Shown: positions 51,401-62,189 of the stretch, one piece after another
How the letters are laid out: every line of letters begins with the position of its first letter
Numbering within the stretch: the first letter of the stretch is position 1
Source of the DNA: Carallia brachiata
Lineage: Eukaryota > Streptophyta > Magnoliopsida > Malpighiales > Rhizophoraceae
NCBI GenBank assembly: GCA_021464245.1
Contig: JADCRB010000001.1
Coordinates: forward strand, 6,444,152 to 6,508,151
DNA length: 64,000 nucleotides
Direction: 5' to 3'
Notes under the pieces: model-generated
What the model was told of the DNA's origin: nothing
Databases searched by the model: none
Seen by the model: only the letters and a program-made list of their open reading frames with translations
Position numbers and translations under genes: made by a program

Positions 51401-54400
51401 ATTATGGATGTCATTGACATGCTTTTGGCTATTCCAATGGATACACCTCTGGCTAAGGTGGAATCAATAGCTAATTCTTCTATTTTGTCTAGATTTTGTT
51501 CTTGCAAATAGTGCTTGTGGAAAGAAAGTTTGACTTGAAAAGAGACATGTGACTAAGTTTGCTTTGTGATAGCTGTTTGATACAGCCAGTTAATTAAGTT
51601 TATATGCAATGTACAGGATGGTGTAGTTCTGTCTAGATAACTAAGTTCAAAATAATATTGAGTGGATTGATTGATTCTTAATCCAACCATGAAGATTAAT
51701 CTATCTGACATATTTTCCTCTGATTGTTACCCAGTGTTTTGATCTTTCTGTGTAAATTCTTTCTGGTTTGCATGTCTTTGTGAGAATGATGTTCCCTTAA
51801 TATGGTTTTTCCATGTGTGTACACTAAATAAATTTTCTTTTATGAAGGCTCTTTCTGGACTGCAATTCCTGCTTAACAGGGCCAGAGTGTTACAGGAGAA
51901 CGGATCAAAATTCCCTCTCTCAGGTATGCATTCTACCTCAATTACACTCTGTTTTGTTTGTTGTTTACTGCTATTGGGTATTATGTGACTATTGTCACTA
52001 TTGTTTGCTTGTCTTCCATTTGATTCAGACCAAATGCAACCTATTATTTCTCTGGTGTGCTCTTGGAAAAAGATGGAACTTGATTCTTGGCCTGCATTGC
52101 TTGATGACGTTCAGGATCAGTATGAGATTAATGCTGCAAAGGCAAGTGATAGTTATTTCTTTTTATTTCAGCATTTTTTTTTTCGTAACAATGGTTACAA
52201 TATTCTAAGAGACATGATTTTCAAATATAGATAAAGTTGTCTTGTATGGAAATTTTTTGTACTATCTTTATTTGCATAATACTGCCATACCTGCAAATTC
52301 CAGCATCATCTTGGTGACGGCATGATTCTGAAAATGTATAGTAAGTCAATTTGGTTTTGTGAACTTAATTAGTCTGCTCTAAATTTCTCATGTCCGTGGA
52401 ACATAAAATGCCAAGTAATCAGGTGATAGATGAAAATTTTTCTTTCATCGCCTATATGCTAGCCTCAAAATTATGTAACACTTTGTGACTTGTCAAATTG
52501 TCTGGTGAAATGTAAATTCCTCGTCAAGACCTGAATTATTCTATTCTTATAGTTGGATCCTGAGGAAATTCTCTCTCTCTCTCTCTCTCTCTCTGACATT
52601 CGTTTTCAATTCTGTTGCAGTTGTGGTTTCCTCTGTATTCACTTTTGCATCACCATGACTCTGGTAATCTTGTTGCATATGAGCAATCTACAATTGAAAG
52701 GCATGTTCAACATCTTGCAAGTTTTATTTGACTTGCTGCAATCGATTATCTTTTTTTTATCTTTTCCCTTTTCTCTCTATGGTGCTCCTTTTTGATTCCC
52801 TGCACCTAATATGAATGGATTTTGCAGTTTGGAGGAGTTCATTCGGACTTCTAGTGTTGGTGAATTCCAAAAACGTCTCCAACTTCTTTTTGCTTTCCAT
52901 GGTCAAATTACGAATGGAGTATGCTTAGAAGCAGATACTTATGCAAGGTAAAGCTTGTTATGTTGTAACATTTGTATGGTTTTGAGTGTTTCTTCTTACC
53001 TTGAGTCTCTTTTTATGACTTCCACTTTTTTTTTTTTTTTGGGGATAGTATAACATTTTCACAATTTAAGAGGCTGTTATATAGTTGTTTGTTTTATGGT
53101 CGTCGTGTTGTATGCATGCTAAAATTTTATATTTATTTTAAAAAGTAAACTAACTATAGCTAGATCTTGCAGCCCACGGCAGGAAGTAAACTTGAAGATT
53201 CTGTACAATGTATTTGGATACTATGTACAATTTTTGCCAAGGTTAGTCCTGTCTACATTTATATTTGTAACATAAAAGTCCCAGTTTTGAGAAATTTTGC
53301 TTTTGTTGGGATTTCCATGCTTTTATAACCTTTTCAGAATAATGGAGCTCATTAAAGTCAATAGAAGAAATATTGAGAAGGAACTGACAGAGGTTGTGAA
53401 GCTATGTCACTGGGAACGAACTGAAGCTTGCTTGTCCCTTGAAAACTCGAAAAGGACTCGCCAGAAGCTGAAGAAGCTAATTCAAAAGTACACCGTAAGT
53501 TAACCAGGGTTATTCTTTTACTTGAAGCATTTCGCTTCAGTGTTGTAGGTGGTGATGTAATTAGTTTTCTAAAGGTTTTTTTCTGTGTGAAATAGGCCAG
53601 ATTATTTAGTTAAGGATTAGTGAATCAACCCTGATAACTATTTTATAACCTTTTCAATTGATTGTAATGACAATATTCTATTCATATTTATGTAGTATTT
53701 GCATAGGTTGATGATTTTGCTTGTCTTGAACGCTGAGATATTGTTACTTACAGTATCTTTGGCCAGTAGGTGTCAAAATAGGATATTTGTTAGTTTTTCC
53801 GTTTTATTTTATATGTATAACCTTTAAAACCTATGCCTATCTGAAATTGGCACCTAGAGTGGCGAGTAAAGAGAGAGAGAACGTGCTGTTATTACTTGAA
53901 GGAAGCAGCCTTTTCATACACAGCAATTGATCCAACAGTGGAAGAACTACGTGTTCACCTATCTCAATTCTGCCACAATTCGTTATGCTTCTTCCTGTTT
54001 TCCTTTTGTTCCCCTTCATCCAGTGTTGCAATTGTGTCAATATAAATGAAACCAATCTTGTAGTCTCATAAACCTTTTGGCAACTTTCTGGCCAAAAACT
54101 TTTGCCTGATGGGCATATTAATCTCTTTTATCTTTCTCTTTTTTACATTTCCTTTTCTGTCATTAATGTCTTGTGGTAATTAACTTATCATCCTTGTTAA
54201 GCAGGATTTTCTGCAACAGCCAGTAATGCTAGTTCTCAACCATGAAGTAGAGCAGACCAGAATAAATATCCAAACTCTCCAGGGTCCAAGGCCCCTCAAT
54301 GACACAGAGAAGAATGCTTCATTGTTTGACATTCCTGTGGACCTTATGCCACTCAGTGATAAAAAAAGGTCTGGCTGTTTTTACTTGCTCAATTGAAGGG

Positions 54401-57400
54401 TACCTACTGTCAGTTTTCTTTTTTTGTTTACGAGAAAAATCAAGCGTGTCGACAGCCAACAAGTTTATCTTATAACCTTTTCTTGTCTTTGGCATAGGTC
54501 TGCCTGGTTCTCTGAGTGGAGTAAAAACGAGAACATACTTTGCAGAATTTAGATCCTGATTGGACTTCCAATCTAAATTTTCTCAATTATGAAGGTTACC
54601 TTTTCTCTTTTTTCTTCATAGTTTAATTAGGCTTTATTTGCCTTTGTGATTTACATTTTTGCAGTAGGACATAATGTAGTCTTGTCAACTATAAGGATCT
54701 CATAACTTACAATTTGGTACAGATGTTGTGAGCATCATCCGGGAATCCTTAGCCACAGAGTCTAAATGTCTTTTACATTGGCGACAATGGGATGTTGTGT
54801 GCCAGACACTCGAAAGAATACATCAAACTGCAATCGAATGTGATGAACTCTGGAAAGAGGCAAAAAATAACCTAGGGAAGAAGAGGGCTTTTTCGGAACT
54901 TCTAAAATTGCTAGAAAGTAGTGGATTGCAAAGCACAAGTTTGAAATTATAGAGGTAATAAGGACTGGGTGTTTCTGTGTCTTTATTTTTGAATTTATTG
55001 TTAATTTATGTTGTACAAATCTCAATTTCGGTGATTTGAGATTTGTAGGCATCCAATGACTCCAAGTGGTTCAGTGAGCCAGCATATAATTCAGAGCATT
55101 TGCTGCTGACACAAAGTAGATTGTCTTACCAAGATTCTGACACCCCAGCTGCATGTTTGCCTAATGAATATCTAGATAGGGAATGGAAAACAGCCAATCA
55201 ACTGTACTTTCAAAGCTTAGCATCTGTGCAGCATCTGCTACAGGTTCGCCTGAGACCGCATGAGGACATCACTAATGAGCAGGTAGAATTCTGCATTGAT
55301 ACACTTTTTAAGCTCTAACCATTTTGGTCTGCAATCAAATTCAACTTGGCATCGTCTGAGAAGCCCTCTGCATTATGAATGTGATATAATTTTAGCAAGC
55401 ATCTGTACCCCATTTGTAATTTTTTGATCAGGATTAATCATCTATAATTTGTTGTCATATATATGCTATTACCACAGTGGTTGGGCTTCATCAATCTGTC
55501 CAATATTTTGTTTCTTTTGAAGACATTCCAGTAGGTTGACTGAATATTTGACATGGAATTTTGTTGTGGTCTGTGTAGGTTAATAGGTCAGTGTCCTTTG
55601 TCAGCCACCTCATCAATATGCAACAGAAACAGCGTGCTTCTGCTTATGCTTTTGCTAAGAGTTTGAATTGCCTGAGGGAATATGTTTCTGCTCTGGAAAA
55701 ATTATATACGAAATGCACTGGAATTGATCAGATAAATAGAAATGAGTGTTCCATTGCACGAAACAAGAGTGACCTCTTTAAATGCTTGTGGAAACAGAAG
55801 GTAAGTTTTGTCCTTGTTACACGTGATTGTCCTGTTATTTGAAGTGCAAGATAAGTTTATAAGTTTCATTGCAGCTATTGTTTGATGGTCTAACGGCCAT
55901 GCTGGTTGAGGAATCGCTATTACTTAAAATGGTTGAAAGTACCCATTTGAAGTCTTGTCAAATTGTGAAGCCCTCTGCAAATCATGCTGTTCAATTCATT
56001 GAAAATTTCATTCCAATTATGCAAAGATCTAAGGTGCAAATCTTTTTATTAACCATTTTGCTACTAAAAGATATATCTTGCTTTTTATTGTTAATGGGGA
56101 GCTGTTTTACAGGAATTATTGGATAGCTATCTTCTTGGTCGAGGGGGTTCCACATGTGCTAATCCCATTTGTCCTTATGTTATTCCGAAACAAATGCAAG
56201 AGTTGGCGGGCAGAAATTTCGAAGTCATTAGGAAGTTTGAAGTTGATTTCCACAAACAAGATTTTAACAGAAGCTCAGTCATGGGGGCTTTGTTTGGTCA
56301 TTTTGATGACCCAATCAAGAAGGTGTTGCCATACTTACAATTTCTTCATCTCTTATACCTATCCATTGAGAATATCTGGTGACATTGCAATTTACAATTG
56401 ACGTAATTAGTAATGGATCAGAGATGATTGCGTAGTGTAATTGTCTTGAAAATTAAATCCTATTTTTAGCCTTGTGAAGAAATACAATGATGACTGTTTC
56501 TTTTACTCAAACTTTTTTTGCAGGGGAAATTGTTGGCTGACCAGTTTAAGCAGTTTGATTCTGGCGTTCAGGAGAAGCATGAATCATTAAATTCATGTGA
56601 GCATTTGAACTCCTGCAGTGACAGTTACTCTGACCTTGAATCTGAGTTTGATGAAGCCTTCAAAAAGACATTAAGACTTATCATGGATGCATTAAGGCAA
56701 TGCTCAACGGGCAATGGGAATGCCATCTCCGAAGAGTCATTGGGGAAAATTACCTCATGGGAGTATCTATTCACATCATCTGTGGCAAATTTAAACCTGG
56801 AAGAATTTTGTAAAAATCTACTTGGAACAATTACCTGTGCGGTAAGTTTGTTAGGGCTCTTTCTGTGTTCGCCAGATATTTTTATTTATTTCATTTGACT
56901 CAAATCTTCGGGATCATGCTTGCTCAGGACAAACTTGTAAATCATTCTGAAACTGATGCTTCTTGCCTATCTAAAAGCTTGGAGCATGTTTTGAGCATCT
57001 ACATGCACTCTCAGACCTAATGTTGCATCTCAGTGATGGTTTACTACAGGATCTTTTGACACTGCATGAAACAGTAAGTGCCCTAAAATGGCTACTCTGT
57101 CTCATGCTCTTGCTGATACTATTGAATTATCACCAGCATTCACATTTTCTCAGTTATGAATTATTCATGGCAGGCATTCTTAATTATTCTTTCTTTATTA
57201 TTTGGTGCAGGTATCTGTAATGACTCTCATACTCGCAAATGTTTTTGCTGCTTTGTTCTCGAAAGGCTTTGGTATTCCTGTGAAAGACCTGGTTGATGAT
57301 GCTAGTCATGATATATCTCAAAATGCAAGTGGAACTGGCATGGGTGAAGGCTGTGGACTTAATGATATCAGCGATCAGATAACCGATGAAGATCAACTTC

Positions 57401-60400
57401 TTGGGACTTCTGAGAAGGTATGTTACACAAATATGTACAGTTTCTCTTTAATTTTGCTGCTGCAATGTTTTTGAAATTCCTTTTTTTTTTATTCATCCGC
57501 AGCCAGGTGAAGAAGATGCATCAGATAAAATTCCAAGTAAGAATGACAAAGGTATTGAGATGGAGCAAGATTTTGAGGCTGATGCTTTTAGTGTTAGTGA
57601 GGACTCTGAAGAGGAAAGTGCTGAGGATAATGAGGGTAATGAGGATGAGCAACTGGAGTCTGCAACGGGGAATGGTGGAGCAGACAGTGAAGTTGTTGAT
57701 GAGAAACTTTGGGATAAGGAGGAAGATGAAAATCCTGATAACAAAAATGAAAAGTATGAGTCTGGGCCATCAGTTCGCGACAGAGATGTAAACAGTAGGG
57801 AGCTGAGAGCCAAGGATGATTCTGCTGCTCTTGCCAAAGAAAAACCTGCAGAGCTTGGTTCTGATGAAATTGACAAACAAAATCATGAGGTTGGAAACCA
57901 GGATGATATCAGTGATAAAGAAGAGAATGGTGTTGATAAAGAAGAGAATGGTGTTGATGTGAGCATGGATAAGGAAGAAGCATTTGCTGATCCAACTGGA
58001 ATAAAGCTTGATGAACCAAATCAGGGTTCTGACGAAGATATGGATATGGATGAAGATATGAATGAAGGAGAAGACTTGGATTCTAATGAAGAAATAGGTC
58101 CAGAAGAGGACAACGTGTCCGGTGATAATGTTAACCGTGAGGAAGATAACATAAGTCCTACTGATGAGACTATGGAAGAGGCAGAAAATCAACCAGCAGA
58201 TGGAGCGTCAGAAAAGAACGGTCTAGGTGGGGATAGTGAAGAGAAATCAGAGACAAATGCAATGGCACCAAGGAAAGATGTTGGAATGGGAATTTTTGAC
58301 ATGATTAGTGCTCATAGACCTAATGCAAAATCTGCTACTCAACCATATGGCGACATGCAGGCATCTGCTTCTCAAAACAATACACCAGAAGCAAATATGT
58401 CTGCTACTGGCGAAGCTTATAATAACCTTGCCCCTCTCAGAGGCTTACCTTCTGGTGATATGTCTGAGATGGATGTAATGCTTCCTGATCAATCATTTAG
58501 TGGAAGATTCACTGATCAACGAAAATCTGAGTTTCCTCTGCAAGAATCTTCAACTCGTAGGGAAAGCCAGCTAAACCCATATAGGAATGTTGGGGATGCA
58601 CTTGAAGAATGGAAAGAAAGAGTCAAAGTATCTGTTGATCTTCAGCCAGGCAACGAAGAGGTAGCAAATGAGATAGAGGACAAGAACGCTGATGAGTATG
58701 GATATGTTCCCGAGTTTGAAAAGGGAACAGCTCAGGCATTGGGATCTGCTACTTCCGAGCAGAGTGATGCTAATGTCAATGGCAGGAAGCCAGATGAGGA
58801 TGGTCTTGCATCTCAAAGAGATGATGCCACCGATATGGAGATTGAGAAACAAAGTTCTGGAGAATGGCAAATTAAACCTTGTGTCTCAAACGTGAAAAAT
58901 AAGATGGGGCAGCAGACACAAATTTCAGATTTTGAGAAGTCAGAGAGGGAGAGGTCACCTGAAGTTCATGATCATGATGACATTGAACCAGAGCCAGAAA
59001 ATATCTCTGAGAGCTTGGTCTCCGTCAGGAGGTCTTACTTGAGCAAGAGCGTACATGAGCTTGCAAACTTTCTGTAGATGACATTGAGATGGAAAATGCA
59101 CCACACCCAGAAGAAGTCTCCATTGATATCAGAAGTAATGCTGCAGTTCTCTGGAGAAAATATGAGTTGGTCACCACGAGGTTGTCCCATGAGTTGGCTG
59201 AACAATTGCGTCTTGTTATGGAACCCACTCTGGCTAGCAAGCTTCAGGGAGACTACAAGACTGGCAAGCGGATAAATATGAAGAAGGTAAGCTGAAGTTT
59301 AGTACACATCTTTAGTAAGAATTTGAAGTATGCTCGATTTGTTCCTGTTTTTTTCTTATTCTTAACACTCCCTGAAAATTCTTAGGTAATTCCATATATA
59401 GCAAGTCACTACAGGAAAGATAAAATATGGTTGAGGCGAACCCGACCTAACAGACGTGATTACCAAGTCGTTATTGCTGTGGATGACTCCCGCAGTATGT
59501 CTGAGAGTTGTTGTGGTGATGTTGCGGTTGAAGCTTTGGTGACCGTATGTCGTGCAATGTCTCTGCTGGAAATGGGAAACTTGGCAGTTGCAAGCTTTGG
59601 AAAGAAAGGAAATGTGAGGTTGCTGCATGATTTTGATCAGCCTTTTACTGGGGAAGCTGGGATCAATGTTAGTGGTCTATCACGTAATTCTACATTATAT
59701 GAAGATGGCAATTAAGATCATTGATTATATTCTGTTTGTATCGGAGCTACAATTTATATTGTTTTTCTTTTTTTGTTTCTCAAGGCGTGTTAGTAAAATC
59801 TATGCTTCTAACACTGTTCCCACTTGGAGCAGATCATCTCCAATTTGACGTTCAGGCAAGAGAATACCATTGCAGACGAACCTGTCGTTGATCTGTTGAG
59901 GCATTTGAACAACATGCTGGATGTCGCGGTTGCCAGGGCACGGCTTCCTTCTGGGCAGAACCCACTACAACAGCTTGTCTTAATTATTGCCGACGGCCGG
60001 TTCCATGAAAAGGTAGAAATATTTCATCCACTTAGGAACATCGGTGGAAAAAAAATCAGAAACTAGAGTCTTCTCTGCAGTAATTGAAATATGTTGCATT
60101 GATTCCTTGATAATCTTACCTTATGCAGGAGAGGTTGAAGCGCTGTGTTAGGGATTTCTTGAGTCAGAAGCGTATGGTTGCCTTTCTGCTTCTAGATAGC
60201 CCGCAAGAGTCGATCATGGACCACATGGTATCCCTACATTTTGTTTTCTTGATGTGGATGTTCCTCAACTTATTGAAGCTCCCTCTAGATTCATATTTCT
60301 CTTTTAAATGTTGCGTTTCGCCTGCAGGAAGCATCGTTTGTGGGTGAAGGTGAAAAAAGAGTGCTCAAATTCACGAAATACCTGGATTCTTTTCCGTTCC

Positions 60401-60594
60401 CATATTATATTGTATTGAGGAATATTGAAGCACTTCCACGAACTCTCGCTGATCTTCTGAGACAGGTATCTTACTTTCCCGGAAAACCAGACTATAGTGA
60501 GAGTTCTGACATATTAGTATGTTGTACTATAATTGTAATGTCTGGTCTCTTGTGTTGTCAGTGGTTCGAGCTTATGCAGCATGCAAAGGACTAA
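27800..60594 (+). CDS. MDN1: Midasin (MDN1/REA1), giant dynein-like AAA-ATPase of 60S biogenesis; several frame breaks
   Basis: Midasin is a nuclear ATPase that pulls assembly factors of the Rsa4/NLE1 and Ytm1/WDR12 type off pre-60S particles. About 77 exons give roughly 16.3 kb of coding sequence and about 5,430 codons, close to the 5,400 residues of Arabidopsis MDN1. The order is N-terminal domain, six AAA modules (P-loops near residues 367, 680, 1084, 1379, 1796 and 2106), long linker, Asp/Glu-rich region (about 4600-5190) and C-terminal MIDAS domain with DDSRS. The start is the ATG right after an acceptor; Met-Ala-Leu-Asp-Gly-Ser-Phe matches relatives. The stop is TAA at 60592-60594. About eleven single-base-scale frame breaks interrupt the exons, yet splice sites and motifs remain. 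It is surely the MDN1 locus; functionality depends on whether those indels are real. Confidence 0.95.
30634..32933 (+). other. MDN1: Midasin AAA1 module, exons 6-13
   Basis: Exons 30634-30802, 31369-31478, 31614-31733, 31992-32070, 32228-32350, 32427-32484, 32566-32662 and 32801-32933. The P-loop GPAGSGKT is at 30740-30763, and the Walker B-like VVFEDIDKA is in exon 8. Exon 7 appears one base short at its 5' border (acceptor AG then TGCTG where GTGCTG is expected). Exon 13 is off by net +1 near 32895; beyond it the frame reads AGILHPYKPELQ. Confidence 0.82.
33018..35417 (+). other. MDN1: Midasin AAA2 and AAA3 modules, exons 14-17
   Basis: Exons 33018-33074, 33158-33331, 33448-33573 and 33657-35417. 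Exon 17, with 587 codons, is one of the three largest and is uninterrupted. The AAA2 P-loop GETGTGKT is at 33257-33280 with Walker B ILLDEVNLAPPE. The AAA3 P-loop GPTSSGKT is at 34671-34694 with Walker B IVLDELNLAPSD. Each is followed by family motifs for the sensor and arginine-finger region (FACMNPATDAGKRDLP, FATQNPPAIYGGRKMLSRAF). A Lys/Arg-rich stretch (GSGKKRKKP, near 33785) could act as a nuclear targeting signal. Confidence 0.93.
36160..39801 (+). other. MDN1: Midasin AAA4 module, exons 18-26
   Basis: Exons 36160-36215, 36308-36503, 36629-36733, 36825-37130, 37473-37666, 37776-37839, 38270-38420, 39122-39195 and 39669-39801. The P-loop GETGGGKT is at 36390-36413. Walker B reads LFLLDEISLADDSV, and the sensor block reads LATMNPGGDYGKKELSPALR. 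All junctions are in phase and no break is seen in this part. Confidence 0.9.
40033..41269 (+). other. MDN1: Midasin AAA5 module, exons 27-32
   Basis: Exons 40033-40131, 40274-40374, 40455-40544, 40628-40693, 40808-40972 and 41062-41269. The P-loop GSPGVGKT is at 40285-40308, Walker B reads WVLLDELNLAPQSV, and the sensor block is FACQNPFSQGGGRKGLPRSF. It is the module most strictly conserved by eye and has no frame break. Confidence 0.92.
41367..43808 (+). other. MDN1: Midasin AAA6 module and linker start, exons 33-34
   Basis: Exons 41367-42257 and 42354-43808. The P-loop GPSSSGKT is at 41678-41701. The Walker B position reads LVLENANLCNPTV, so the acidic pair is degenerate, which fits AAA6 of plant midasins as I recall it. 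Two single-base losses occur in exon 33: one near 42050 (A run) and one near 42224 (TT reduced to T). Between them the second frame continues (YDSLVSESTEELDRMK). Exon 34 runs 485 codons unbroken. Confidence 0.85.
46002..46076 (+). repeat. 38-bp tandem duplication in an MDN1 intron
   Basis: The string TGCAGTTGC(C/G)CAACATCT followed by C(G/A)AGTCTAGTGA occurs twice back to back in the long intron 45345-46431. It is not near a splice site. Confidence 0.85.
50571..50652 (+). repeat. 41-bp tandem duplication containing a splice donor
   Basis: ATCTTATCCAAAATGT followed by A/TAG and TGTCTTTCT occurs at 50572-50600 and again at 50613-50641. The first copy holds the exon/intron border (exon end 50585, GT at 50586). 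The second carries a copy of the same border, with GT at 50627. Confidence 0.85.
52567..52594 (+). repeat. (CT)n microsatellite in an MDN1 intron
   Basis: A run of about 13 CT units near the 3' end of the intron 52142-52620. It may double as part of the polypyrimidine stretch but lies some 25 bases from the acceptor. Confidence 0.9.
57211..59286 (+). other. MDN1: Midasin acidic (D/E-rich) region, exons 71-72
   Basis: Exons 57211-57417 and 57503-59286. After GTGMGEGCGLNDISDQI, a conserved plant block, follow several hundred residues dominated by Asp, Glu, Asn and Gly, then NPYRNVGDALEEWKERV and EYGYVPEF, then SNAAVLWRKYELVT and LRLVMEPTLASKLQGDYKTG before the MIDAS domain. In Rea1 this acidic tether carries the MIDAS domain. 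A perfect 21-bp direct duplication encoding DKEENGV twice is at 57914-57955. One A appears missing near 59069 in a short A run, shifting the frame just before VDDIEMENAPHPEE. Confidence 0.9.
59386..60594 (+). other. MDN1: Midasin MIDAS (von Willebrand A-like) domain, exons 73-77
   Basis: Exons 59386-59667, 59833-60012, 60129-60227, 60328-60465 and 60562-60594. The metal-ion-dependent adhesion motif DxSxS reads DDSRS at 59482-59496 within VVIAVDDSRSMSES. Other conserved parts are YIASHYRKDKIWLRR, NPLQQLVLIIADGRFHE and FPFPYYIVLRNIEALPRTL, and the protein ends WFELMQHAKD. In midasin this domain grips the ubiquitin-like domains of Rsa4- and Ytm1-type factors. All five exons are in frame. Confidence 0.95.
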
Positions 60595-61149
60595 ATTGGT
60601 TCTGTTGAAGAGCTGCTGCAATTTTTTCGAGTCATCTTGCGTACGAGGAAAATTTGCTGGAAGATCGGCATCTTTGAGATCTTTGAGATCGCAAGTTACA
60701 TAATTTTGTAGCATACGAGTAGGTTTGCGGAAACAAATAGGGCAGAGCTGATGTAGAATGATATGAACAAGTATTTCGCTTGTGTACATAGTATTAAAAG
60801 TTTATTTAATCAATATCGATTTCATATCCCATTTTTGTCATGAATGGGCAATGAATTCTTAACACTCCTACAAAAGTGATCTCTCACTTTCTCTCTCTCT
60901 CTCTCTCTCTCAAGTAACTGTTTTTACGTCAAATTTGCACGTATACTTAGGCAAAGATCCAATCTTCAGGTCTTCAGGCCGCCGTGGAGTGGCGGCGATT
61001 GATCAGGAACCACCGTCCAGAGAAATGTTAGAGCCCTTCATTCTGTGAAACTTGGTCCCACCACAAGAGGAAACAGATGAACCAACCCAGTCCCTAATCC
61101 ACATTCTTAGGTCCGCACTGTTGTCTACTGTTTCTGCAACATTTTTATC
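60595..61149. other. MDN1 3' UTR and spacer with (CT)n
   Basis: The MDN1 3' UTR probably covers about the first 200-250 bases; AT-rich polyadenylation-like sequence lies at 60760-60820. A (CT)n tract is at 60889-60911. The remainder, including a GC-richer patch at 60970-61020, may be decayed 5' sequence of the carrier pseudogene, but I cannot read a protein there. Confidence 0.55.
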
Positions 61150-61842
61150 CATTACAGCCACAGGTTGCCCAATCGGAGGTCCCGTGTATAAAGATGGCGT
61201 ATTGGATTGTGAGGAATGAAGGTTTTAAGGCTTTGTATAGAGGGTTTGGCACTTCCTTGGGAGGCATAATGCCGGCCCAGGTTGCTGTAATGTGGGGACC
61301 GCTACTATTCAGTTAGGTGTCCTGGAGGCAACTGTCGTCTGCTTTGGCGGTGGACTCAAAGGCTTATGGTTAAAGAAGGCAGTGAAGGGCGCGGCGGTGG
61401 GAGTGGTGAGGCGTAAATAGGCAGATGGAATCGATGCATTGAGGAAGATCATCGGCACGGAAGGGTTGAGAGTATTGCACAAGAGAAGAACATCAAAGCA
61501 GTGTGGTGGGGCTTCATATTCTGTTTCCAAAAGGCTGGTTTGGGGCGCGACATTGGATGTACTTTTGAAGAAATTCAGGGATCGGAGTGGCTATGAGAGT
61601 GGTGGAATAGATGTATTTAGACCAGATTCGAAGACAGTAATGCCAGTCCATGCCACTTGAGTTGACACAATTAAGACCATTGCAAGTTTTGGAAGGGAAG
61701 GAGAATGGAACTTTGGAAAACCATTGGCCAAACTTTGAGGAACTTGTGGCTGGTTGGCTTGTTACAGAGGATTGGGGCCTATCTCTGCAACAATCATGAT
61801 TACCGCCTATGAGTTTCTGCAACGTCTAATCAAGTTTCATAG
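61150..61842 (+). pseudogene. Mitochondrial carrier (SLC25A44-like) pseudogene
   Basis: Pieces of a six-helix mitochondrial carrier can be read in order but in different frames. QVAQSEVPCIKMAYWIV and GFKALYRGFGTSLGGIMPA come from the first repeat. DALRKIIGTEGL and AVWW/GGASYSVSKRLVWG come from the second. KPDSKTVM-like RPDSKTVMPV, then VDTIKT, and GWLACYRGLGP with ATIMITAYEFLQRLIK come from the third. The PxD/ExxK/R signatures are largely lost, stops and frame changes are frequent, and the segment between the first and second repeats is mostly missing. The family resembles the intronless-type plant SLC25A44 relatives. It is degraded and shorter than a functional carrier of about 300-350 residues. 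Confidence 0.82.
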
Positions 61843-62189
61843 GTACAGTCATGCTGTGGGTATCGATGGTTTTGGTCAAACTCTGAATGTCAAATAATTT
61901 TCAAAACTTTACACAACTACAATTAGTTCCTTCTGTTCAGATATAGGGGAGTAAAAAGCAGCAACACCCACATTTAAGTTGTTTATAATATCTAACCACA
62001 ATGAAGCAAAGGGGCGTTTGCTTCGTGCATTGAGAACTCCCTTTTAATCAAGTAGAAGCTCTAAGTGGTTAAAGCACAGGAAACTATTATTCCCCAGCAA
62101 AGCAAATGGTTTGCAGCCAAACTCACCTATCAATTTCAGAGCAGGAGCTATAGATGATATTTGTATCTGACGCATAGTACCACTCTAGC
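61843..62189. other. Spacer and mS23 3' UTR
   Basis: No gene is seen. The part next to 62190 is the probable 3' UTR of the minus-strand ribosomal protein gene. Confidence 0.6.

Larger units (their letters stand above)
43886..57073 (+). other. MDN1: Midasin linker region, exons 35-70
   Basis: Exons: 43886-44060, 44180-44245, 44923-45008, 45093-45344, 46432-46570, 46645-46730, 46822-46907, 47158-47299, 47381-47470, 47753-47876, 47986-48140, 48466-48579, 49154-49306, 49393-49570, 49676-49831, 49959-50060, 50145-50371, 50463-50585, 50901-50982, 51071-51201, 51293-51457, 51848-51923, 52029-52141, 52621-52700, 52828-52947, 53173-53241, 53338-53494, 54205-54368, 54498-54594, 54723-54954, 55049-55282, 55579-55800, 55875-56033, 56113-56322, 56524-56841, 56928-57073. 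This is the long alpha-helical stem linking the AAA ring to the tail. Family blocks include VSVMTL-preceding HALSDLMLHLSDG, LVPEHLLRLCLE and LAIPMDTPLAKALSGLQFLL. Frame breaks lie near 49443, 50371, 54541, 54931 and 56977. Two exons end in GC donors (52142, 52701). Confidence 0.82.

Noticed and set aside
57493..58192. Long minus-strand reading frames opposite the MDN1 acidic region (127 and 140 codons)
   Set aside because: They are the antisense of a biased Asp/Glu-rich coding exon, which naturally gives Ser/Leu/Phe/Ile-rich open frames; there is no family match or splice context.
59668..59832. Apparent frame loss after GEAGIN in the MIDAS domain
   Set aside because: It is a normal intron: donor AAT/GTTAGT at 59667/59668 and acceptor at 59832 restore the frame (IISNLTFRQEN).
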